Shown: positions 33,162 to 43,951, numbered from the stretch's first letter. The stretch is DNA of 45,368 nt from Casp-actino8 sp964614655 (GCA_964614655.1 CAZTPF010000015.1:1-45368); one strand, 5' to 3'. Translations and numbers: made by a program. The notes: generated from the letters alone by a model not told the origin.

Positions 33162-34046
33162 ATGTCGAAGGTCGTCGAACGAACCTTTCGCGCCATGGGG
33201 TGCGAGGCCGTGGTGGTGGTCGCGGTCGACCACGACGAATCGGTCACTGACCTACTCGACATGGCTGAACGGCGAATCGCCCACCTCGAGCGATGTTGGA
33301 CACGATTCGACGAGATGAGCGACATTTCAGTGATCAATCGGTCCGAAGGTCGTCCGGTGATGGTTGATCCGTCGACGATCGATCTGGTGCGTTCGATGGT
33401 GTCGGCCTCGGCCTTGACGAACGGGGCCTGTGAGCCCGCGTACGCGAGTTCGCCGAATGTCGAGCCCTCGGCGTTGATGTCGATCCGTCTCGACGAGGAA
33501 CGCGGTCTTGTGCGGGTGGAGGCGGGCGTTCGGCTCGACCCGGGCAGCATCGGGAAAGGCTTGGCCGCCGACATGGTCGTCGATCGACTTCTGCAGTCAG
33601 GCGCCTCCGGGGCGCTCGTCAGCATCGGAGGCGATCTTCGCGTCGCCGGAATCGGCCCGCACCACGGCTTCTGGTCGATCGGAGTGACCGATCCTTTCGG
33701 GGGCTGCGAACGATCGGGTCGCATCCTCGTTCAGGACGGGGGAGTGTCGACGTCCGGTCTCGCCGTGACCGAAGAAATCGGCGGACCACAGAACGTGTCG
33801 GTCGATCCGAGAGTCGGCCGACCGTTGATCGAACGATCAGAAGGTCTGGTGTCGGTCACCGTCGTCGCTGGCTCGGCAGCCGAAGCCGAAGCGTGGTCGA
33901 CGGCGATTCTGGTCGACGGGAACTCGGCTTTCGAGGCGTCGATCAGTCGTGGGTGTCTGGTTCGCACGGTCGACTCCGATGGGAACGTTGTGGCGTCCGA
34001 CGCATGGTCGCAGATCTTCCAAGAAAACGAGGTGGCTCATGTCTGA
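33162..34046 (+). CDS. apbE: FAD:protein FMN transferase (ApbE family), divergent
   Basis: A 294-residue protein. Family landmarks are FRAMGCEA (9-16), GSIGKGLAADMVVDRLL (128-144), SIGGDLRVAG (154-163), STSG (196-199), DPRVGRP (215-221) and AEAWSTA (242-248). ApbE enzymes attach FMN from FAD to a Thr/Ser of exported redox proteins. Deviations: the His usually preceding the D-P-x-x-G segment is not seen, and the metal-site Asp near the C terminus reads Glu (AEAW). No export signal is evident, whereas many ApbE enzymes are lipoproteins. The next gene overlaps its 3' end by 8 bp. Confidence 0.88.
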   Translation: MSKVVERTFRAMGCEAVVVVAVDHDESVTDLLDMAERRIAHLERCWTRFDEMSDISVINRSEGRPVMVDPSTIDLVRSMVSASALTNGACEPAYASSPNVEPSALMSIRLDEERGLVRVEAGVRLDPGSIGKGLAADMVVDRLLQSGASGALVSIGGDLRVAGIGPHHGFWSIGVTDPFGGCERSGRILVQDGGVSTSGLAVTEEIGGPQNVSVDPRVGRPLIERSEGLVSVTVVAGSAAEAEAWSTAILVDGNSAFEASISRGCLVRTVDSDGNVVASDAWSQIFQENEVAHV

Positions 34047-34620
34047 GCAGACGTGGTGGTACGTGTCGAGATCGACGGGAATGGTCGCCGCCGTTCTTCT
34101 TCTGGGGAGTCTGGTCCTCGGAATGTTGATGGCGACCCGAATGCTTCGTTCCGTCGACCGCCCCGCATGGCTCCTGGCGATGCATCGCTGGACGAGCGGA
34201 CTCGCGGTGCTGGCGACCGGCGGGCACATCGCAGCGCTCGTCGCCGACAGTTACGTCGAGTTCGGTCCGGCCGAGATTCTCGTTCCGTTCGCCAGCGAGT
34301 GGCAGCCGACGGCCGTCGCTCTCGGCGTGATCGCGATGTACCTCCTCGCCATCGTCCAGGTCACGTCGCTCATGATGAAGAAGTTGCCGCGCAAACTCTG
34401 GCGGGCCATCCACATGGCGAGCTACGGAGCGGCCTGGCTCGCCGTCATCCACGCCGGCATGGCGGGCACCGACGCCTCCAATCGCATCTATCGCGTCACG
34501 TCTTTGGTCTTGATTCTCGCCGCGACCTCGGTGGCCGTAGTTCGGGTGTCGGGTTCGGGTAAGCGCGAGCCCCGTGAGCGGACGCATGCCCAGGAGAGGA
34601 CAGAACTCACCAACGCTTGA
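34039..34620 (+). CDS. Ferric-reductase-like transmembrane haem protein
   Basis: A 193-residue membrane protein with about five helices. Candidate haem ligands are His49 and His63 (MHRWTSGLAVLATGGH) in one helix and His125 and His138 (IHMASYGAAWLAVIHAG) in another, the bis-haem arrangement of ferric reductase/NOX/YedZ proteins. It lacks a flavin/NAD(P)H domain, so it needs other proteins to accept or donate electrons. Overlap with the ApbE gene argues for joint function in electron flow across the membrane. The tail after residue 170 is Arg/Glu-rich. Confidence 0.9.
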   Translation: MSEQTWWYVSRSTGMVAAVLLLGSLVLGMLMATRMLRSVDRPAWLLAMHRWTSGLAVLATGGHIAALVADSYVEFGPAEILVPFASEWQPTAVALGVIAMYLLAIVQVTSLMMKKLPRKLWRAIHMASYGAAWLAVIHAGMAGTDASNRIYRVTSLVLILAATSVAVVRVSGSGKREPRERTHAQERTELTNA

Positions 34621-34718
34621 GTCGCCTCGTGTAGTGACGTTTTCGTCGCACGCGGACTCCGGACTTCCAACACTCTGTCGCCGCGGCTCGATTGGCCGCA
34701 GTCCGACGGAGGAAGACG

Positions 34719-35294
34719 ATGCGGTCAGGTGTGACGAGGACGAGAACACTGTCAGCTCTTCTGTTCTCGATCGGAGCGTCGGTGCTCGCAGTTCCTGCTT
34801 CGGCCTCGGTCGGAAACGAGTCGAGCCAGTGGGTGGAGTGGGGTGGGGATCTGGTGACCCGACCTCTGCGACTCTCGACGCGTCCTCTCGTCGTCGAGGT
34901 GGCCGTCAGGTCGTCGTCGATCTCGAGCGACGAGTTTCCCGCCCGTCTGGTGATCGAGCAAGTGTCGCCGTGGCGGCGAACGGTGCTCGACGCGCCGACG
35001 ACGGTGCGCGAGGAGAATGGATGGCGGATCCATCGGATCGAGTGGTCGATGTCGAGTGCTGGCTCCCGATTCCGTCCAGGCGTGTACACGTTCACGTTGC
35101 TCGAGGGTTCCAGCCGCAACTTCGCCCCGTCGATGTCGAGTCTTCGGGTCGAAGTTTGGCCCTCGGCGGTCAAGAGGATTCCCGAATCGTCGTCCGCGAG
35201 CGAGGGGAAACCGGAAGTGGACGTCGTGATCATCGGACGTCGACAAGTCACCCCCAACACACGAGAAGGAGATTGGTATGAGCCGTATCACTAG
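34719..35294 (+). CDS. Exported protein of unknown function
   Basis: A 191-residue protein with a clear signal peptide (LSALLFSIGASVLAVPASA, cleavage near 30) and a beta-rich mature part (WVEWGGDLVTRPLRL, PLVVEVAVRSSSI, GVYTFTLLEGSSR). GGAGGAAG at 34708-34715 fixes ATG 34719. No family recognised; a small Ig-like or PEGA-like fold is conceivable. It begins 98 bp after the haem-protein gene, so a separate promoter is possible, and its 3' end overlaps the next gene by 17 bp. Confidence 0.75.
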   Translation: MRSGVTRTRTLSALLFSIGASVLAVPASASVGNESSQWVEWGGDLVTRPLRLSTRPLVVEVAVRSSSISSDEFPARLVIEQVSPWRRTVLDAPTTVREENGWRIHRIEWSMSSAGSRFRPGVYTFTLLEGSSRNFAPSMSSLRVEVWPSAVKRIPESSSASEGKPEVDVVIIGRRQVTPNTREGDWYEPYH

Positions 35295-36099
35295 GAGGGG
35301 CGAGCGACGCCGATGGGGTCGGGTGGCCGTCGTCGCCGCCCTCATCAGCGGATTGATCCTCGTTCTGTCGGGGCCGACGTCGGCCTCCGACGACGAGACG
35401 ATGGCGACCGACGTCGTCGACGTCTTCATGTCGGATCAGGGAGTGACTCTGACTGACGACGTACGGGACGATCTCGAAGCGGAGGTCGTCGGGGCGATTC
35501 GAGTCGGCGCCGTGTTGTGGGAGACGTTGAACGAACTGGGATTCTCGTGGTCGAATTCGGGCTCGACGGTGACGTCGTCGACCGACTCGGCGACGACATT
35601 TCCAGGCGAACTTCTCCGTGAGCGACTTCGCGAACGAATCCAAGAGCAACTGAGGATTTGGGACTTCATCGCTCCGGAGTGGCGCGAGGTCTTCGCTCAA
35701 CTGCGAGAAAGAGTGCAGGAGTGTCGTGACGACGGCGAGTCGTCGTGCTGGGAGGAGTTGCGTCTGCGGCTCCAATACGAGCACGCACAGCGCTTTCAGC
35801 AGAACTTCGAGAACGAGTACCGAAACATGCAGACGAACGGTGGGACTCCGAACGATCTGGCCGAGCTCGAACGGCTGCGCGAGCAAGCCGAGGAACGTGT
35901 TCAGTCGATGATTCAGGAGCAGGCCCAGCAAATGCTCGATGACGCCGGCCTGCAACTCGGAGATCTCGAGCGTCTGAGAGATCAACTGCGCGATCAGCTG
36001 CAGATCCACGACATGACGTCGAGCACCTCGACCAGCTCGAGCGTGCCCAGTAGCTCACCGACAACAGGTGGCCAGCAATCCGGACCGGGAGGAAACTGA
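35278..36099 (+). CDS. Exported coiled-coil protein of unknown function
   Basis: A 273-residue protein. A basic N terminus and hydrophobic core (about 16-33, ending PTSAS) form a signal peptide. The mature part is very rich in Arg, Glu and Gln with heptad-like runs (ELLRERLRERIQEQLR, LERLREQAEERVQ, LERLRDQLRDQLQ), predicting long coiled coils. Two Cys (ECRDDGESSCW) could form a disulfide. The Ser/Thr/Gly tail is flexible. AAGGAG upstream supports ATG 35278. Its stop overlaps the next start by one base. Not recognised. Confidence 0.8.
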   Translation: MSRITRRGERRRWGRVAVVAALISGLILVLSGPTSASDDETMATDVVDVFMSDQGVTLTDDVRDDLEAEVVGAIRVGAVLWETLNELGFSWSNSGSTVTSSTDSATTFPGELLRERLRERIQEQLRIWDFIAPEWREVFAQLRERVQECRDDGESSCWEELRLRLQYEHAQRFQQNFENEYRNMQTNGGTPNDLAELERLREQAEERVQSMIQEQAQQMLDDAGLQLGDLERLRDQLRDQLQIHDMTSSTSTSSSVPSSSPTTGGQQSGPGGN

Positions 36100-36461
36100 T
36101 GATGCGCAACATGAAGATCACTGCCAAGTGGCGTCGAGGGCTCGTCGTCGTACTCGTGCCGCTGACGGTCATGGCCTGCGGCTCCGACTCCGATGACGAA
36201 GCCATCCCGTCCGGTGGAGATACATCGGCGGAGGTCGACGGGTCCATGACGACGACGCCGGATGCCGTCATCTCAGCCGAGGACGTGGACGGCGCAATTG
36301 CCGAGAAGGTCCTCCTTGCTGCCGTTCTTCTGGGCGTCGGCGATGTCGACGTCGCCCTCTCGGAGGGTCTCGTCACAGCTGACGAGGTCGATCTCGCCGT
36401 AGCAGCGCTCGAAACGGGCACTCTGGCCGAGTGGTCCGACCGAGCCGCAATCGGCGGCTGA
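36099..36461 (+). CDS. Small lipoprotein of unknown function
   Basis: A 120-residue protein with signal peptide and lipobox TVMAC (Cys27), an acidic Ser/Thr-rich spacer (28-57), and a short helical C-terminal domain containing two similar segments (SAEDVDGAIAEKVLLAA and TADEVDLAVAALETG). Starts within the preceding stop (TGATGATG), so it is coupled to the coiled-coil gene. Last gene of the cluster; its stop is 2 bp from the convergent oxygenase stop. Not recognised. Confidence 0.75.
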   Translation: MMRNMKITAKWRRGLVVVLVPLTVMACGSDSDDEAIPSGGDTSAEVDGSMTTTPDAVISAEDVDGAIAEKVLLAAVLLGVGDVDVALSEGLVTADEVDLAVAALETGTLAEWSDRAAIGG

Positions 36462-36463
36462 CG

Positions 36464-37411
36464 TCAGACCGACAGTCGGTAGTCGGTCACCTGGGCGTCG
36501 TCGGCCCCGGTGTCGGCGAAGTTGTCGTAGGCGCGGGCATCCATGAATTCACGCCACGCAAAGGCTCGGTAACGCGCTCCCGTTCCGCACATTTCGGGAA
36601 CGGGAGCGATCACCGAGTCGCGTGGAGGGTTGAGGAAATAGGGGATGCTGAACCGTCGCGACGAAGACATGGGCAACACTCGATGGACGGCCGCCCGATA
36701 GCGATCGTTGGTCCAGGCCTGCATGCAGTCGCCGAGGTTGAGAACGATGGTTCCGGGAACCGGCGGGACGTCGATCCAGCCGTGCTCGGCCGACTCGGCC
36801 TGCAGTCCGCCGGTGTCGTCCTGGAGGAGCACCGTGAGAACGCCGGGATCGGTGTGATAGCCGAGCGCAGTCTCACCGAGTTCGGCCAGCCCATCTCGTT
36901 GGTCGGCGGGTACAGGATCACCCACCGTGTAGTGGTTGAGGCGGATCATGCTTCCCCGTCGGTCGCCCACGACCTGGCGACGCGACTCGGGTCCGAGCTC
37001 CAGCAGTTGGTGGATCAACGACAGGGCCTTGGTCGCCAGGTCGTCGAAGGCGTCGTACAGAGCGACCATGCTCTCTCGGAAGTCGGGAAGACCGGCCGGC
37101 CAGCGATTGCGGGCGTCGTGGGGTGGGCTCGTCGGGTCGACGAAGTCGAACACCTGCTTGTGATCGCGCTTGCGCTTCGTGAGTTCTCGGTCGAAGTAGC
37201 CGAGGGGATTGTCGCGATCGCGCATGATGCTTTCGTGGACCGCGCGGTCGGCGTCGAAGAAAGCCGCCGTTTCGCTCCAGGTCCGAGTGATCAAGTCGTC
37301 GAGGCCGTGGCCGGACAGAAGGAAGAACCCATGATCACGGCACGCTGAGTCGAGGGCGTCGAGGGACAGGGCGCTCGGGCGAGAGACGTCGACCACCGGA
37401 ACCTTGTTCAT
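36464..37411 (-). CDS. 2-oxoglutarate/Fe(II)-dependent oxygenase, isopenicillin N synthase type
   Basis: A 315-residue oxygenase. The iron triad is His186 and Asp188 (GYHTDPGVL) with His243 (AAVHRVLP); Arg253-x-Ser255 (RRFSIPYF) would bind 2-oxoglutarate. The N-terminal DIOX_N region reads PVVDVS..HGFFLLSGHG. ATG 37411 gives MNKVPVVDVS. Substrate unknown; no biosynthetic cluster surrounds it. It is divergent from the lipoprotein at 37505 with a 93-bp spacer. Confidence 0.93.
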   Translation of the reverse strand: MNKVPVVDVSRPSALSLDALDSACRDHGFFLLSGHGLDDLITRTWSETAAFFDADRAVHESIMRDRDNPLGYFDRELTKRKRDHKQVFDFVDPTSPPHDARNRWPAGLPDFRESMVALYDAFDDLATKALSLIHQLLELGPESRRQVVGDRRGSMIRLNHYTVGDPVPADQRDGLAELGETALGYHTDPGVLTVLLQDDTGGLQAESAEHGWIDVPPVPGTIVLNLGDCMQAWTNDRYRAAVHRVLPMSSSRRFSIPYFLNPPRDSVIAPVPEMCGTGARYRAFAWREFMDARAYDNFADTGADDAQVTDYRLSV

Positions 37412-37504
37412 TCCTTGATCTTGGCATACGGCTCGGGACGTCGCCCGTGGGCTATCTTCACCACCGATCAATGGCGTCACGCGACGTCGCACCAAGGAGA
37501 CTTC

Positions 37505-38005
37505 ATGTTCCGTTCATCCCGCTCACTCGTCTCGGCTCTCGCGGCCGGCCTCCTGATTCTCGGGGCCTGCGGCGGCGACGATTCCGGTTCGTCATCCGAT
37601 TCGGGCTCGACCGAAGAGTCGTCGTCCGGCTCGGGTGGCGCAGCCGAGGCAACGTTGGCCGAGATGGTGGGAGTGATCGAAGGCCTGGGTTACGAGTGCA
37701 CTCCCGAAAGTTTCGTGATGACGATGGCGGTCCGGGAGACCTGTCTGTCTCCCACGTCGGCCTTCGTGTCGGCCTACGCCTGGGCCGACGCCGAGTCGTT
37801 CTCGCAACAAGTCGGGAACGAAGTCCGGTGCACCCTCGATTCGAACTTGGGTGAGCTCCGTTCGTTGCAGGGTGACAACTGGGCAGTGTCATCGTTGTCG
37901 CTCAGCGGCAAGCCGACCGTCGAGTACGCGACAGAGATCGACGCAGCGCTCGGCGCAATTCAGGAAAAGCTGGGCGGAACGCTCGTCACGTCACCTTGCT
38001 CCTGA
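37505..38005 (+). CDS. Lipoprotein of unknown function
   Basis: A 166-residue protein with a textbook lipobox LILGAC (Cys22) and a Ser/Gly/Glu-rich spacer to about 48. The mature domain contains four Cys (YECTP, ETCLS, VRCTL, SPCS), compatible with two disulfides. AAGGAG 6 nt upstream fixes ATG 37505. Family not recognised. The DUF1214-like gene starts 10 bp after its stop. Confidence 0.8.
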   Translation: MFRSSRSLVSALAAGLLILGACGGDDSGSSSDSGSTEESSSGSGGAAEATLAEMVGVIEGLGYECTPESFVMTMAVRETCLSPTSAFVSAYAWADAESFSQQVGNEVRCTLDSNLGELRSLQGDNWAVSSLSLSGKPTVEYATEIDAALGAIQEKLGGTLVTSPCS

Positions 38006-38015
38006 ACTGGCACGA

Positions 38016-39032
38016 ATGAGCTCGGACGACTGGTCCCCGGTCGCGGACGCGATCCGCTTCGCGGCCGGGTGCGTCGACTTCGATCCCGATCCGCTGAACG
38101 ACCGTGAGCGAGCCGACGGTCATCGCTACGTCCAGTTCATCGTGTCGACTGCCGTTCAGTATTCGCTGCTCGACGTCGATCCGAGGACTCCTCGGTTCGT
38201 AGCTCCCCTCGAGCCGACCCGTTGGCTCGGTGCGAGCGGACCCGACATCGACTACGACGTCGCCGTCGTCCAGCCCGGAGTTCGGCACCGGATCACCGGC
38301 CGCCGAGGTGGCAGCTCGTACGTGGGGATCTGCGTGTACGCGAACGACGGCGAGCGAGGAGCGACGGCGATGGTCGACAACGTCGACGTCGACTCGATCG
38401 CCGACTCGGACGGTTCCTTCGTCTACGAGTTCGAGCACCCGTCTGCCGCCCGGGTGATCATCCGCCAGTACTTCCACGACCGCTCGAATCAAGAGCGAGG
38501 GGAGTGGTCGATCGAGCGTCTCGACGGCCTCGCTCCCGTGGCGATGCTCCCGTCACCTCCGGTCGTGTCGGCGCGAATCGCGCGAATGGTCGACACGATT
38601 CGCTGGAATACTCAACTCAACCAGTTGTGGGGAGCCGATCTGCGCGACACGCCGAATCGTCTCGTGTTGCAGACGGCCGAGGAGATCGTGGCCGCGGTTC
38701 CGAACCCCGACGTCACGTACGCGTTCGGCTGGTGGCGACTCGACCCGACCCAGGCCCTCGAGATCAAGCTCACACCGCCGCCCGATTGCCGATACTGGTC
38801 GCTGCAGGTGGGCGACCGCTGGTTCCAGGCCCATCCCGATCGCAAGATGAACGTGAACGATCGCAACGTGGTGCCGAACCCCGATGGGACGGTGACCATC
38901 GTTCTGGCCGAGAGCGACCCCGGTCGGCCGAATTGGCTCGGCACCTACGGACACACCCTGGGGACCATGTTCTTTCGCTGGCTGCACCATGTGCCCGACA
39001 GCACTCCGGAGTGCCGAGTCGTCGATCGGTGA
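38016..39032 (+). CDS. DUF1214-like protein
   Basis: A 338-residue protein whose C-terminal part (about 240-325) has the DUF1214 features YWSLQVGDRWF, NPDGTVTIVLAESDPG and NWLGTYGHTLGTMFFRW. The N-terminal half holds YVQFIVSTAVQY and a beta-rich region (VYANDGERGATAMVDN). No signal peptide or membrane segment. The family has no firmly established activity. It probably shares a transcript with the lipoprotein at 37505. Confidence 0.85.
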   Translation: MSSDDWSPVADAIRFAAGCVDFDPDPLNDRERADGHRYVQFIVSTAVQYSLLDVDPRTPRFVAPLEPTRWLGASGPDIDYDVAVVQPGVRHRITGRRGGSSYVGICVYANDGERGATAMVDNVDVDSIADSDGSFVYEFEHPSAARVIIRQYFHDRSNQERGEWSIERLDGLAPVAMLPSPPVVSARIARMVDTIRWNTQLNQLWGADLRDTPNRLVLQTAEEIVAAVPNPDVTYAFGWWRLDPTQALEIKLTPPPDCRYWSLQVGDRWFQAHPDRKMNVNDRNVVPNPDGTVTIVLAESDPGRPNWLGTYGHTLGTMFFRWLHHVPDSTPECRVVDR

Positions 39033-39090
39033 CGTTCGTGGTGCTCGAACCTGGTCGGGCATCTCTTGACTGTGACCCGGAGGTGTTCCC

Positions 39091-39585
39091 GTGTCACGAG
39101 ACGATCACGTCGCCGCGATCTTTCCCGACCGTCGTGCCGCTGAGGAGGCCGTGGCCGATCTCGCGTCGGCGGGACTCGGCAGCGATCGCCTCGGCCTCGC
39201 ACTTCGCTCAGGTGAGCGGATCGTCTTCGAGCGCGACGCCGATCGCGAGCTCTTCGTCGACCTCGGGGCCGGAGCGGCGGTCGGGACTCCGATCGGACTC
39301 CTGGGCGGCATCACCTTGTCGCTGGCGGCAATTCCCGGTCTGGCCGTCGGGGGCATTCTCGGTGTGTCGCTCGCCGGAGCCGCGTGGGGTGCGATCTTCG
39401 GCGGGTTGATCGGCGCCGACATCGGAGACGTCGAGTGGACACAGCACGAGAACTTCGCCTTCGAGCATCTGGGGGAGAACGAAGTGTTGATGGTCGTGAA
39501 GGCGCACGAGCACGAACAGTTGTGTCGTCAAATCTTCACACGCCACGACGGCCGTCTCCTGAACGTCGGAGGAGTCGCCGACTAG
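39091..39585 (+). CDS. Glycine-rich hydrophobic protein, stress-protein-like
   Basis: A 164-residue protein with a strong GGAGG site 7 nt before GTG 39091. Residues 8-45 (AAIFPDRRAAEEAVADLASAGL) resemble the alpha/beta N terminus of general stress protein 17M-type proteins. A central glycine-zipper hydrophobic region (about 55-110, GAGAAVGTPIGLLGGITL, GGLIGADIG) follows, then a soluble C-terminal domain (ENEVLMVVKAHEHEQLCRQIF). Membrane-associated; function unknown. It ends 11 bp before the antiporter. Confidence 0.8.
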   Translation: MSRDDHVAAIFPDRRAAEEAVADLASAGLGSDRLGLALRSGERIVFERDADRELFVDLGAGAAVGTPIGLLGGITLSLAAIPGLAVGGILGVSLAGAAWGAIFGGLIGADIGDVEWTQHENFAFEHLGENEVLMVVKAHEHEQLCRQIFTRHDGRLLNVGGVAD

Positions 39586-39596
39586 TTTGAGTCTGA

Positions 39597-41273
39597 ATGA
39601 CACTTCTGGCCGCGGGGACCAACGACACCTTCACATCGACCGCTCTCGTGCTGGCGGTCGTGACCGTGGTGGCATTCGTGGCTCATCGGGCTCGGCAACC
39701 CTTGATCGTGGCGTTCATCGCGGTCGGTGTTCTGGTCGGGCCATCAGGGTTCGAGATCATCACCGAGTCCGAACCTCTCGAACTCTTCGCCGATCTTGGG
39801 ATCGCCGTCCTTTTGTTCCTGGTGGGGCTCAAACTCGACCTGAATCTCGTGCGGTCGATGGGCAAGGTCGCCTTGGCCACCGGGTTCGGACAGATCGGCT
39901 TCACCGCCCTCTTCGGCTTCCTTCTCTCGAGCCTGCTCGGATTGAGCGCGCAGGAATCGCTCTACGTGGCGATCGCCCTCACGTTCTCGTCGACGATCAT
40001 CATCGTCAAGATCCTGTCCGACAAGCGAGAACTCGAGAAGCTGCACGGACGAATCGCCCTCGGATTCCTGATCGTTCAGGACATCGTGGTCGTGGTCGTG
40101 ATGGTGGTGCTGAGCACCCTCGGCACCGACAGCGATTCCGGCGTCGGCTGGCAGATCGGACGTATCGCTCTCACGGGAGTGGGCCTCCTCGTCGGAACCT
40201 GGTTCGTGACCGTCTACGTCATTCCGCGAGTGCTCGCCATGGTGGCGTCGTCGCAAGAACTCCTCATCATCACGTCGGTCGCCTGGGCGGTGTCGGTCGC
40301 CGCCTTCAGCGACTGGCTCGGCTTCTCGGTGGAAGTCGGGGCTTTCCTGGCCGGCTTCGCGCTGGCGTCCACCAACTACCGGGAATCGATCGCTTCCTCG
40401 CTGTCGGGCCTGCGCGACTTCCTCCTGTTGTTCTTCTTCATCGATCTCGGCATCGGGCTCGATTTCTCGGCGATCGGCGAGCAGGTCGTCCCGGCCATCG
40501 TGCTTTCGGTCTTCGTCCTGATCGGCAAACCGCTGATCATTCTCGTGATCATGGGGGCGATGCGCTACCCGAAGCGTGTCTCGTTCCTGGCCGGTGTGGC
40601 GGCCGGTCAGATCAGCGAGTTCTCGCTCATCTTGATCGCACTCGGGCTCGAACTCGGTCACGTCGACAACGGCATCGTCGGCCTCGTCACCTTGGTGGGT
40701 CTCGTCACGATCGGACTTTCCACCTACTTCATCAACTACTCGAACCAGCTCTTCGATCGACTGAAGAAACCCCTCGGCCTCTTCGAACGTGAGAAGTTAC
40801 GCGACGACCTCGACGTCGACGAAGAGGTGGTCGACTTCATCGTGTTCGGCTACGGGCGATTCGGTCGCCATCTCGTCGAGCAACTCGCTCGTTCGGGCCA
40901 TCGTGTGTTGGTGGTCGACTGGGATCCGTACGGCCGTCTGCACGTGACCGATCCCGAGTTGGCCTTGAACGTGTCGATGCGATTCGGCGACGCCGACGAC
41001 CCAGAGTTCCCGGGCACGCTGCCCATCACCTCGGCCACCTGGATCGTGTCGACCATCGCTCGTGTCGACACCAGTCTGGTTCTGGCGCGGTCGTTGCGCC
41101 GATGGGGGACCACGGCGCGAATTGCTGTCACGTGTCTGTCGACCGGAGAAAGTCTGAAACTGCGCCAGGACGTGGAAGACGGCGTCGTCGACCTCGTGCT
41201 GCAACCTTTCAGCGACGCGGCCGACGACGCCATCGACGCGCTCATGCGTCACGGCACCCAGTCGGGTGAGTGA
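39597..41273 (+). CDS. CPA2 cation:proton antiporter with TrkA-N domain
   Basis: A 558-residue KefB/KefC-like transporter with about 12 membrane helices (to about residue 385). GFLIVQDIVVVVV (156-168) carries the conserved Asp162 of the ion path, and FLVGLKLDL is family typical. A cytoplasmic Rossmann TrkA-N/RCK domain begins at VDFIVFGYGRFGRHL, suggesting nucleotide gating. It exchanges K+ or Na+ for H+. The stop TGA directly abuts the katG stop on the other strand. Confidence 0.94.
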   Translation: MTLLAAGTNDTFTSTALVLAVVTVVAFVAHRARQPLIVAFIAVGVLVGPSGFEIITESEPLELFADLGIAVLLFLVGLKLDLNLVRSMGKVALATGFGQIGFTALFGFLLSSLLGLSAQESLYVAIALTFSSTIIIVKILSDKRELEKLHGRIALGFLIVQDIVVVVVMVVLSTLGTDSDSGVGWQIGRIALTGVGLLVGTWFVTVYVIPRVLAMVASSQELLIITSVAWAVSVAAFSDWLGFSVEVGAFLAGFALASTNYRESIASSLSGLRDFLLLFFFIDLGIGLDFSAIGEQVVPAIVLSVFVLIGKPLIILVIMGAMRYPKRVSFLAGVAAGQISEFSLILIALGLELGHVDNGIVGLVTLVGLVTIGLSTYFINYSNQLFDRLKKPLGLFEREKLRDDLDVDEEVVDFIVFGYGRFGRHLVEQLARSGHRVLVVDWDPYGRLHVTDPELALNVSMRFGDADDPEFPGTLPITSATWIVSTIARVDTSLVLARSLRRWGTTARIAVTCLSTGESLKLRQDVEDGVVDLVLQPFSDAADDAIDALMRHGTQSGE

Positions 41274-43435
<2,162 letters not shown>

Positions 43436-43439
<4 letters not shown>

Positions 43440-43906
43440 CGCAGTGCTCCTTTCTTGGGGGATTGGCGAGAGGTGTTGGGCATGGACCGACAGTCGGGGC
43501 AGCGACCCCAATAGATGACTTCGGCCTCGTCGATCTCGAATCCGTGGTCGTCGGATGCGGTCAGACAGGGACGTGCGCCGAGTGCGCAGTCGATGTCGAC
43601 GAGTCGATTGCACTGTCGACAGATCAGGTGGTGATGGTTGTCGCCCACCCGGTCCTCGTAGCGAGCGGCCGACCCAGCTGGCTGGATGCGGCGGATGATT
43701 CCGTTCTCGGCCAGAACCCCGAGCGCGTCGTACACCGCCTGACGAGACACCGAGCCGATGTCGGTCGAGACCACCTCGAACACCACATCAGCCGTTGCGT
43801 GAGGATGGCGGCCAACTGCCGCCATGACCGCCAATCGTTGCGCAGTGACGCTGAGCCCGTGTTGACGCAGAATCTGAGCTGGATCAGGGGTGTTTGTCGA
43901 GGTCAT
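43436..43906 (-). CDS. furA: Fur-family regulator (FurA/PerR-like)
   Basis: A 156-residue Fur-family repressor. The winged helix (residues 10-80, LSVTAQRLAVMAAV and SRQAVYDALGVLAENGII) is followed by a dimerisation domain with HHHLIC (91-96), C96-x-x-C99 and C136-x-x-C139 for structural zinc. Its position directly before katG matches the mycobacterial/streptomycete FurA-KatG arrangement, in which the regulator represses the operon and is inactivated by peroxide. ATG 43906 lies 30 bp downstream of a perfect palindrome. Confidence 0.95.
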
Positions 43907-43926
43907 GGCACGACCATAGCGGTAAA

Positions 43927-43951
43927 TCTGGAGTAATTCCAGATCTGGAAT
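43927..43951. promoter_or_regulatory. Palindromic operator upstream of furA-katG
   Basis: ATTCCAGATCTGGAAT at 43936-43951 is a perfect 16-bp palindrome. A further half-site TCTGGA at 43927-43932 pairs with TCCAGA at 43938-43943 across 5 bp, giving three adjacent half-sites. It lies 30 bp upstream of the regulator ATG, over the expected promoter, and is the only AT-rich stretch in the spacer. Autorepression by the Fur-family protein is inferred. Confidence 0.65.
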
